NCBI GenBank assembly: GCA_036365455.1
Contig: JAWQUS010000013.1
Coordinates: 15,172,001 to 15,236,000 of the forward strand
Length of the DNA stretch: 64,000 bases
Reading direction: 5' to 3'
Source of the DNA: Macrosoma leucophasiata
Taxonomy: Eukaryota > Arthropoda > Insecta > Lepidoptera > Hedylidae
Part shown: positions 30,701 to 42,700 of the stretch, in pieces
How the letters are laid out: every line of letters begins with the position of its first letter
Position numbering within the stretch: the stretch's first letter is position 1
Program-made: the position numbers and the translations under genes
Notes under the pieces: generated by a model
Database searches by the model: none
What the model was told of the DNA's origin: nothing
Seen by the model: only the letters and a program-made list of their open reading frames with translations

Positions 30701-33700
30701 CTCATAGCACTGCACACCGGGGATCTCCCACGGCGTCACCTTGGCCACTGGCCGCGGGGTCGGCACTGGGTTAGGCTTTATAACGGCCACCTATTGAAGA
30801 GATACAATGCATACTAGTGAATTTAGAAATTTAAGGAAAAGTGGAAAGAAGAATTAGTCTTTCGGCAGGGGTTGAACCTGCAACTTCAGGCTAATCCGTT
30901 CAGTTCCTATCACTAAGCCTTTGTAACTAAGGTGCAGCTTCGGTAGCTTAGTGGTAAAATGTGTTATCCATCTATATGTTCTGCTTTCACGTCAAAACGG
31001 CTGAACAAAAATGAAATTCGATAAGCCATAATTCAAGCTCCTGGAAAGGATATAGGCAATTTTTTATTTAAAAAATCAATGCTATAATGTTTATATAGGA
31101 GGTGAAATTTTGGATTCATTTCGTTACGAATCCCACACAAACGAAGTTGCGGGCGAAATCCAATAAGCTACTCGTATAAAGGAAAACTTTAAAGTGCAGT
31201 AATGATCATGGTCGAATTTCGACCACTGGATGAGCATCCATTAAGATTAATTAGACAGGCGCGGAGAACAATGGCAGCACATTCAGAACCAATTTCCCCA
31301 AGCGTTTATTGGATCGGAAAACACGTTGGGTCATTGATATCAGTTTGATTTGTGGCCTTGGTAAGTAAGTATCCGCTTCATATTTTAGAGATCAGGGTCA
31401 GGAAAATAAAAGTAATCTATACTTATAAGTGTCAAGCTGATGATTTTGGTTTTTATATGTCATGAAGTGGCAAGCAAGTTTTTACTGGTGGTAGAGCTCC
31501 AGTGATGGAGCTCGCGGGCGTAGGCACCACCGCATTACCTAATATATAATACTTGCCGCTAAATGGTAGTATTCAGCACTATCGTGTTCCGGTCAGGGGG
31601 TAATATACGGCCCTGTAATTTCCGGCACAGAGGCATAACACCTTAGGCCTCAGGAGTGGTAACGCATCTGCATTTTGACCTTGGTCTTTTTGTGGGTGTC
31701 TATAGGCTGCAGTCATCACTTAACATCAATGTGAACGGCATGCTTGATTGCCACTTCCAATACATAAAAAAACAAGGATACAGTCATCATTCCAGCCGAA
31801 AAACGTCCACTACTGGACAAAGGTTTCCCCAAAGACGCCCATAGCAGTGTTGTGCGTCATTAGGGGAGTATATGCCATAATCGCCACGCTTGGCAGGCGG
31901 ATTGGCGATCGCAGTGCCGGTAGTTTTAATCGCAGGACGCTGCGGCCCATCCCGCGTCGTTATTCTTACTACCCTCAAACCGCCCATAAGGCTTCTGACA
32001 AAGTTTAACGACTGCTATCTATTGACAGCAACCGGGACCGACGGCTTAACGTGCCCCCCGAAGCACGGCAACGCGCATTTTAATTTTGCCACCAGCTGTT
32101 ACCCGTCACACACCCGACCGCGCCCGTATTGCTCAACCGAGTAGATCGCTTGCGATCTACACCAGCCGCGAGGCCATGTGCGCTTGAATGCGGTATTATA
32201 TTTACCATCCACATGAATTGCATGCTTGTTTCCCACTATCAAAATCTTTAAAAAAATGTTTTATAAGAACTAAAAGAGATGGGATTTCTACATCAATAGA
32301 GCGTCAATTTTTAGCTCAAGAATTTGATACTAAATAAAATGTAATACATCAGTCTTTGTATGTAAATATCGGAAGATAGCGCATCAATCACCGGCCTCTA
32401 TACTAGCAATTTAACACTCTGAGAGTGGCTGTGTCGTGAAGATGGAGTAGTGGTATTTTTCATAACATCTCTTAGTGAGAAAATATTTTATACACTTATT
32501 TTATGTAAGAAAGTGACAAAACAAGCATGCAATTTATATGGATGTTAAGTGATGACTGCAGCCTATAGACACCTAAACAAAAACCAAAGGTCAAGATGCA
32601 GATGCGTCGCCACCCTGAGACTTAGTTGTTATGTCTCTGTGATAGTTACTACGGGGCCATACATTACCATCTAACCGGAACACGATAGTGCTGCACACTA
32701 TCATTTAGCGGCTAGTAGATAAGGTAATGCGGTGGTGCTCACGCCCGCGAGCTCTTTCACTGGAATTCTACCACCATTAGTAATACTTGTATCCTTGTTT
32801 GCCGCCATTTTGATAAATACTTTATGTTGACCGCGCGTCATAACCAGCTCCGAGGAGGAGGTACGCGGCGCGAGGGGAAGCGGGGCGAGGGCCGATGGGA
32901 CCCGCCACCACACACCTCACCGAGCCGCTGCCCACGACACAGCAACATAATAACTAATACCTTATATTATTTGTACGCAAGGAAACTTAAGCAATTAAAC
33001 GCAGTTGAAGAGAAAAAATCTTTTTATTTACGGAGTGCTCATAAATAGCATCCCTGACACTATGATGATGATGATCTAAGGCGCTACAGCCCACGGTGGG
33101 CCTTGGCCTGCTTAAGAATTTTCTTCCAGTCCGATCTGTTTTTGGCTCTTTCTCTCCAATTCCTTACGCCCAGCGTTCTCAGGTCCTGCTCTACTCCGTC
33201 TAGCCGTCTGAGTTTAGGTCTGCCTCGGTTTCTTCGCCCGCCCGGTTTACCAGTCAGTAGACGTTAAGGTGTTCTGGAGTCATCCATCCTCTCCACATGT
33301 CCTGCCCATCGTAGGCGTCCAATTTTTCCCGACACTATACTATATATAAATACTTAGTTTAATATCATTAATTAAAAGTGCAAATAAGAGCTCGATTGCG
33401 CTAAAACAACAAAGAAAATGGATAGGTATTGTGCATTTGAATCAAAAACACATTATCCACAAACACTAGAATGTTATTTACAACTTTCAGATAACAATAT
33501 TTCTACGGTTTATTTCGCGAACTGTAAACAGAGCACTCGGATAAACAGACTGAAGATAAGTCCTGACGCAAAGTAATCTATTCAAATGCTGACGGATTAC
33601 CGCTAACGCACGGTGGAGCGTTGAGAGATTAGTGACTGAGATTTAAACATCGTTCGATTCATTTTTTTTAAATTTACTAGCCTTTATACAAAAAAAAGTA

Positions 33701-36700
33701 ATTAAAGTTTTTTTTATTTATATAAAGGAAGTGGCAAACAAGCATGCAGTTCACATTGATGTTAAGTGACGACTGCAGCCTATAGACACCCACACGAAGA
33801 TCAAGGTCAAAATGCAGATGCGTTACCACTCCTGATGCCTCTGTACCGGAAATTACAGGGGCGTACATTACCACCGAAACACGATAGTGCTGAACACCAC
33901 CATTAAGCGGCAAGTAAATTAGGTAATGCAGTAGTGCCTACGTCTGTGAGCTCCGTCACTGGAGCTCTACCACTGCAGTTGTTTTGTTACTCGTGAGATT
34001 TAGGATCTTTTAGGTAACAATGTATCAATTCCATTATTAAAGACATAGTTAGACACAGTTTCATTTTCATTACTGAGACTGTACATGACTATCTATCCGA
34101 AGCTATCGCTAAACATTGTAGGTCATGTGCTATCTGCTATGTGGACTTAAAGGTCTTCGGAATCGGGGTGCGTGCATGAAGAGACCACACTGTATAAGAA
34201 CTGGAGAGTTTGGGTTCCACGCATAGAGCAGAGCCACGCAGATAGTACATGACCTTCAGTGTTCAGAGCTAGATCCGGTTAAATGGTAATGTATAGTCTC
34301 AATAATGAAAAAGAAATTTAGTCTTTTGGTGATGAAAAATCCTCGGCAGACTTCGCCCTCAACTACCGCTATAAGAGTTCGTCAGTAAATAAGTAAATGC
34401 TGACGGATTGCTGCTAAATATAATCTAAGGTGGCTGTTGCTAACCGGCAATCTAAGGCATAGAGAATATTATTTATTTTATTTATTTATTCATTTATTTC
34501 GAGCCACTAGAGCCGATATCGAATACAATAAACACATAAAATATAAAAATAGAATCATATACTAATACTATACATATTGTTCTAAAACTAATCACCGATC
34601 ACACACACTGTTATCGAGGCCATTCCTTTTATCTAGAACAGTTTATTGCTTACTAGCTGTGCCCGCGACTTCGTCTACGTGAGAAAAAGTATGATTGTTC
34701 AGTATATACCCGGACGAAGTCGAGGGCGCAGCTAGTATAAAAGTAGCGTAATTTACTCCTTATTACATCAGCTATCTGTCAGTGAAAGTCCCGTCAAAAT
34801 CGGAGACACTCAAATATTATGTATTTGTATGTAGTTATGTATGTATGTATGGTAGTATGGAGATAAAAGTAGCCTAAGTTACTCCTTATCACATCAGCTA
34901 TCTGCCAGTGAAAGTCCCGTCAAAGTTCGTTTTTACCTTTTAGATACGAAACCCCCTGAAAGTTAGAACTAAGATACAGAATAGCTTAAAAATATTCGAT
35001 ACGATTCTTTAAATTGACATAACTTTTTTATTTCTGAACTCATTCATATGAAACAAACACTAAATGTTAAGTGAAACTTACTACAATATATTAGTGAAAA
35101 ACCGCAAATCGAATAAGCCGTTTCTGATATTAGCGTGCACAAACATACAGACAAACAGACATTTTTCCGGGATAATAAGTGATTGTTGATCCCAGTGTTG
35201 TGCGCCAAAGGTTAAAGTTTAATCATACTAAGTTTCATTGTAATCGGACCGATAGATTTTGTGTGATGCTTGAACAAACAGACAGACAGACAGACAGACA
35301 AAAAAAATTCTAATCACATATTTGTGTTCTGTATCGATCTAATAACATCCCCTGACATTTATTTTTTCAATTTTTTTAATGTACAGAATGTACACTTCTA
35401 CAGATTTATTGTAAGTATAGATGATGGATTCCGGTAAAAATTAGAAAGGATCCTAATTGGATCTTTCGGGGCTAGGCAATATTCCCAATGAACCGTCAAT
35501 AGGTTCGCCACCTATAAACATTGTTAGGTCGTAATAAGGCTTCAAAAATCGGAATTCATTCAATTATACCGACTGTATTGACCTGTGGAAACACGTTACA
35601 AAAAATCTTCAATACGTACCTCCTCATCCTTATGCACAGGTCTGACGTTTGTGTGCGTGTGTGTATGAGTGTGTTGGTGAGCGTGATGCGCAGGTGACGG
35701 TGACGGTGATGGTGACGGTTCATCCGTTTCCGGCATGGGACAGTTCCATACTGGTGGACGGCCGAATTCTATGAACTTGTCTCCCTGTGGAATATTTATT
35801 TATAAAAATAATTGTTACCTGCTTTCGAAGTCTATACAATAATCATCTATTATATAAAAATAAGTCGGGTTTTCCTTCCTGACGCTATAACTCCAGAACG
35901 CACGAACCGATTTTCACGGTTTTGCATTCGTTGGAAAGGTCTCGGGCTCCTTGAGGTTTATAGCAAAGAAAATTCAGGATTATAAAACGACATCCACGCG
36001 GGCGAAGTCGCGGGCAACAGCTAGTTAGATATAAATGTCACACTATTCGTTTAGACAATCTTCCCATTTAAAATTTTTTTAATAAAGTTGTACGGGTATT
36101 TATACCCACATTTGCACTGTTTATTGAACATACCTCTCAAAAATTTGAACACAGTAAAATTATTAAAAATTATATTGGCATCATAAACATGTTTACATAA
36201 AGTGCGTGCCTGTGTTTAGTAATTCTCCTACATTATGACATGAAAATTAAAGAAAAAGTGGAAAGAAAAATTTGACTTCAGGCAGGAATCGAACTTGCGA
36301 CCTCAGCATAACCAGTCCAGCCGCTTTACCACCGGCTTAGTGGGCTTCGGTAGCTAGTTTTACTTTAATTTCTAAATTCCCTAGTGTTATGGCGAAAAAA
36401 TATGATAATTATAACTTAATTAAGAAGAATACATTATTATTTTAAATACTAGCTGTGCCTGCAACTTCGTCTCCGTGAGAATTTATGATTATTCAGTACC
36501 TACCCAGACGAAGTCGTGGGAGCAGCTGGTATGAAAGTAGCCTAAGTTACTCCTTATTACATAAGCTATCTGCCAGTGAAAGTCCCATCAAAATCGGTCT
36601 AGCCATTCCCGAGATTAGCGGGAACAAACAGACAGACAGAGAGAGAAAAATGTTGTTTTGGTATATGTACCGTGTATGCATTTAGTAAAAAGCGGTTATT

Positions 36701-39700
36701 TTTATATTACAGACACTTCAATTTTATTTATTTGTATAGATGTAATTTTTTCACGTGTCAAGTGACGAAAAAGAAGTTAATATTGATTGATAATTATATC
36801 AATTTAAACCTTATCAATACCATAAATAATGGTTAATAATCGTCTCTTTCCAAGACGACAAGAAACTTTACCTCAACTGTCCCAGTATCAGAACCTGAAC
36901 TTTATGTTTTCGGTATCGAGCTGACTGGCTAAGTTTAACTGAAACTAGGACGCTATCTGTACGTTATGCCTGTCTAAATTAACTAGCAGCTATGTCTCGC
37001 TGATCTAAAATTATGTATGGATTATTTGAGTTTAATACTTGGCAAGAATCACGCAAGAATGATTGAAATTTCCTACTTTATTTGCACGACCTCAACGAGT
37101 ATGCTGCCTGACATTCGTATATTTATTTAAATCCACCTGATTAGAATTTAGACGACAGTTTCTTTGTAGACCGGCAGATGGACCAGATCAGATGGTGCAA
37201 ATAGAGGAAGGTTATGTCTGCTACCTTGGTAAAGTCATGATCGTAAAATACTTTTAGTACAAACAATCAGCGTTCCGGCCAGCCGTAGGACAAAACAAAT
37301 CAGAAAGTAATTGCTCTTACAAGGATTGTTAATTGCTTTAATAAAATAGGAAGAAAGAGTTACCTTTGAGTCGAGGATTTCAATATTCCAACTACATCTT
37401 GACAATGCACCTAGTCAGAAATGAAGACGCAATGTTATATACAAGGTGTCCAGTATGTAGTACAACAAACTGTTTGGGGTGGCACAACGTCAAGTATGTG
37501 CTGCAAAAGTCAGTGATTCTCAAGTTATAAGTATATGCAAAGAGTGGAGCGGTCTAATAGCCCAGATGATGGGCTGGAAGGCGTTGGTGTAGACTGACAG
37601 ATCAAGATGGTCGGCAACTTTCGACACTCGCTGGTACGTCATGATGGAGTACACCAGGACAGCGTTTAGTACGTTACGTATTTCGTATCAGCACGTCACG
37701 GTCGAACATCTTAGGTAAATCATCATCAGGGCATTAAGGAGACGGATAGAGTTCTAATAAGACTAAAGGTCGTTTAGTCCAGCTACATTCAGAAGTCTAG
37801 AGAAGGAGCGCTAGAGTTTCCATTGTAAGGTACAAGGATATTAGCAGTTCAATAACCCAGCTATATCTACATAAAATACCAATTTACTAAGTGTAAGAAG
37901 ATAGTTCTTTCGATTACCTTCGTAAAGTGGTGATGATAAGACACCTCCAGCAAGGAGTTGAGCGGTCCGATGGCCCAGATGATGGGCTGGGAGGCGTTGG
38001 TGTAGACCGGCAGGTCCAGGTGGTCGGCAGCCTTCAACGCCCGCTGGTAAGTCACGATGGAGTACCCATTCACCAGCGCAGCGTTTAATAGACGAATGGA
38101 GTTTGTGTTTTCCTGATGACAAAAGACAAATGTTAAATGAAGTATGGCTTTTTTATGACGATTCTGACTTGTTAGGGTTGTCAAATAAAATAACAAATAA
38201 TTAATTTTTAAACTTTGTATGAAAAAATAAGTTGTGATATCATTCTTATTGTTTACGAAAAGTGATTTGGCCATATTATGATATAAATGAGCACTTTCGG
38301 TGACACCTTGTATATATTTAAATAAAAATAGCAATTTGTTCACAATTGGGGTTAAAAACTGTCGATTTGTGCGATTTGACGTATGTCAGCCCCTTAATTA
38401 AACAGCTAAATAAACTAGTTGGCTGTAACATCTACATAAAGTTATGAAGTTGTTCAATCACTTGCTTAGCAGTGACTAAATAATCTGATAAACAATACCC
38501 ATTCAATTACCACCAAACCCCATTAAATTTCGATTATAGGGCGGGACGATCTGAATAAATTACACAACAAGATTTAAACTCATCTCGAACTGAGTAATCA
38601 AATAACATTTCGAACAAATCAATTTGGGTCGAACACAAAAAGATGGTATTTCTACTCTCAGGTCTCAATACTGTTTGAGACTGGGTATGGTTGGATATAA
38701 TAAGCTGGAGGTGCGACATGATCTCGCTGTGGTAGAATTTTTTTTTAATTCTGCGAGGAAAGAGTCAACATCCAGAAATATTAGCACAGGTGCGTGCCTG
38801 ATAACTATGTGTCGAGTCGTCGGCGACCACGATTGTTGGTCGTGCCGAGGGCTCGCACTAACCTGTGGAAAGAGGCTCCTCTTACTAGAGGTAGCTGAAA
38901 GGACGGATATATTCTTTTGGTCTTTGTGTGAATTCACAAAACTTGCCTTGTATGTCATATATTGTCAGTGTGATGATAGATATAGTTGTTCTTTGTTTCC
39001 TTTTTTAAATTTACTAATTCTTCTCCCAAACGCCTACAAATTATTTTTTATGTTATGTAATGGCAAACAAGCCTATAAGCATATACATGAAACCAAATAC
39101 TTCAATGTAGATGCGTTGCCACTCCTAAGGGCTAAGGTATTATGCCTCTGTGGCGGAAATTACAAGGCCGTACATTACTACCTGACCGGAACACGATGGT
39201 GCTAAACACTACCATTTAGCGGCAAGTTGTCTAGATTTTTTTATGTCTGAAGGTTGACAGACAAGCAAACGGACCACCTGATGGAAAGTGGGCATCGTTG
39301 CCGATGAACACTTGCAACACCAGGGGAGTTGCCAACGTGCTGCCAGCCCTGAAGGACTCTTTTGACGCCATTTTTGAAGAACCCCATATTGCAGCACCTA
39401 GGGAACACCTCAGAGGGAAGTTCATTTCTCAATTTACACGTTCTGGGCAGGAACGATCGTGAAGACTACATCGTTGAGCACTGTGAGGTGCCCAGTCGGT
39501 GAGGGTGGAACTGATCTCTTCGCGCGGCAGAATACACCTAAAGTTTATCATTTGTCCCTTCCTTGTGACGTCAGCGCTGATAATTACATTATGTGGCAAA
39601 TTAATCAAAATCCCGTCTCCAGTGACACATAAAACGCTGTAATGTAATATTAAAATACAAGCTACGTCATGAAATTGCCTATCTAGAATATTCGTTTCCC

Positions 39701-42700
39701 TCGTCAACTGACCACATAGTTACACGCCATAATTGAGGCCGTTCGTCGCAAGCAATAATCCGAGGCTAACACGACGCACTAATCTAATAGACAGGCGATC
39801 GGAGATATTGTGACGAGATTGCCGCCTCTAATATTTACCGGATATTGTTAGCTCCAGGCGAAGCCTGCAGCAATACTTCAAACCAATTTCAAACGTGTTA
39901 CTTAATATAAAAGTCGATATTGCAGAGTATGTATTGTAAGGTGTAAGTTTATATTTTGTTAGGTTGAGAAGTCTAGTTAGGCAATGTTTTAATAATATTA
40001 TTTCTACCAACGTCACCAATGTCACCCGATAGCTGCTATCCATTTTCGTTCTTTTTGGGGTGCCATGCCTCAAAAAAATGTTTCTATGTTTATAATATGT
40101 AAAACCAAAAAAACGGCGCTCTTTTATGATCACTCATAAAAGAGCGCGGTCATAATCGATTTTCTCCGAAAGTATGTATGTATTGAACCGATTTCTTAAA
40201 CACGTCTAAGTCAGCGACTCAAACATGAACGTGTAACAAAATCAAGTAAGTTTCTAGTAAGGTAAGTTAAGCTGTACAGCCAATTTTGGAGGATAAATTG
40301 AGGTGACAAACAAAAGTGTTTTTAAATATTGTGTGACGTACCAAATTTGACATACATTATAGTTTTATAATAATAACATGGATAGTTCATTTAAGAAAAT
40401 AGACCGGATAATTTTAGGGGTGCCAATACGACACGTCGGTTTCACGAGGAAACTTTAACAGATGGTAGATTTTTTTTTAATCATAAATTAATCTACCAAT
40501 GATGCGTCACGTAATTTTGTATCTATTCCAATAATAATGGATACTACATAAAGTTAGTTAGCCATGTTAGCGTGTGTAGGTTGCAAAGCAAGTTAGTTCG
40601 TGAAGTTGTGAAGTGTGAGGCGATGTGTTGGCGCCGCTGTAGCGATCTCGATACGTGTTTAGTTAATTGTTGTATCGCCTCAAGGTTTTAGGAACAGTTA
40701 AGGGTTTCCCGAAGTTATTTTTGGGTCTTATTTAATCACTTGTCTTAGTGAATGTTACAATATAAGTTTCTGATAAGACAAAGGCAATTTCAATGAGAGC
40801 AAAAAAGAAAGGATCACCTCGGACAGGCAGCCTCTCTACATCAAATTGAAAGGAAATTAAAATATTTAACTAAAATCGAATTATATCTTTACATAAATAA
40901 TTGCTCTAAAGTTTTATACTTCAAAGATCAGGACGATTCGATATTATTGTTGAAATTTAGTTATATTATATTTACATATTTTCTTCTCTCATAATTGTTC
41001 TGTAATTGATATGATTGTGGACTACGATATCAAAATTTAGGGGGGCAAAAATTGGATAGCCTACAGGCGGCAAATTTGTAAATCCGCCACTGCTCCACCG
41101 CATTACCTAATATGCCTGCCGCTAAATGGTAGTGTTCAGCACTATCGTGTTCCGGTCAGATGGTAATTGGTAATGTAATGCCCTGTAATTTCCGGCACAG
41201 GCATAACACCTTAGGCCTCAGGAGTGGTAACGCGTCTGCATTTTGACCTTGGTCTTTGTGTAAGTGTCGATAGACTGCTGTCATCACTTAACATCAATGT
41301 GAACTGCATGCTGGTTTACCACTTCCACTAAATTTAAAAAAAGTCGGAGGCGCCCACGGAGGACCGTGGCCCAATAATTCGTAGGAGAGTAGAAGTCGTA
41401 GGAGAACGATTGCCGGACCCCTAATTCAAGGGGGGGAAGAAAGAAGAAAACAAAAAGACTCACCGCCAGCCTCTCATCAGGACAGGAACCGTGGACGCCA
41501 GCGCACTGACTCTTGGCGTCCAAGTAGTAGTCCTTAGCGTAACCCTTGAGTGTGGTCTTGTTGACCCAGGCCACGGCCACGTCGCCGCCCACCATCTGCG
41601 AGTGTTCTGGGTGTCCGGATATACCGAACGACATGTATTCGCCGTCCTCTGAAAAAAAACGTTAACGTTAGTTTTGCATATAGATATTGATTATATCAAA
41701 AAGAAACGATATAGTAGAAAGAAATTTTAAATTGTTCACTTATATTGATTAAAGATATAATGATGTGTATTTAATATCTTTTTTTTTTGTAATGGAAGTA
41801 GCAAACAAGCATGCAGTATACATTGATGTTAAGTGATGACTGCAGCCTATAAACATCTACACAAAGACGAGGGGTCATAATATATATTTATTTTATAGTA
41901 GAAAAACGTAACCGGCGAGTCGTGGGTGTTTGCATGTATGATTGAATGCATGCATTTGCCTCTGCCTACCCCTTCGGGGATTACAGGCGTGAAGTTAGGT
42001 TTTTTTTTTATTTTTTTTTTATAGTTGTTCTGTCTCTGTGATCATTATTACGGTAGATATTCAATATTCATTCGCAATCAACGAGCGTAAAGAAGTCTCA
42101 GCGAAGTTTTCGATGGTTCTATACGTTAAATTACTCACTCGAAATTCAGGTTATGCTCGCCAGTAAAAAAGATTTGATTTTTGTCGTAAAAATTACCTTA
42201 TTTTTTAAACTTTCCTGAAACTTTGAAAGAGCATTTCATCACAAAAGATGAATGATAAGAAAGCGGCGAATGAATGACGGCCTTGCCTTCCGGCTTCACG
42301 ATCCTGTTATTATAGCGACACAGTGCAGATACTGTTGGTTAGGATCCCACTGCAGTATCATTGCGTTCATCCAGATAATATGCAAACCTAATTTTTACGC
42401 ATATTTATAATCTTGAGAATATAATAATATAATTATTCACTAGGTTGCCTATCAAGAAATGGCCGCAAGTATTTTTTTTTGGATATATATATTTTTTTGT
42501 TTTTTTCAATATAATATCGTCCATTTCACGAGCCGTCTACATACATCCACTTAAAATAATATATCATTAAAATTGACAAATTGATTCTCGATAGACATCA
42601 CACTTGTAACTGGTGGTAGATCTCCAGCGACGGACCTCGCGGGCGTACGTACAACCGCATTACCAAATACACTTGCCGATAAATAGTAGTGTTCAGCACT

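Noticed and set aside
38624..39205. 193-codon plus-strand open frame
   Set aside because: Runs into a family A retroposon and has no recognisable domain or codon pattern; antisense in a Skeletor intron.
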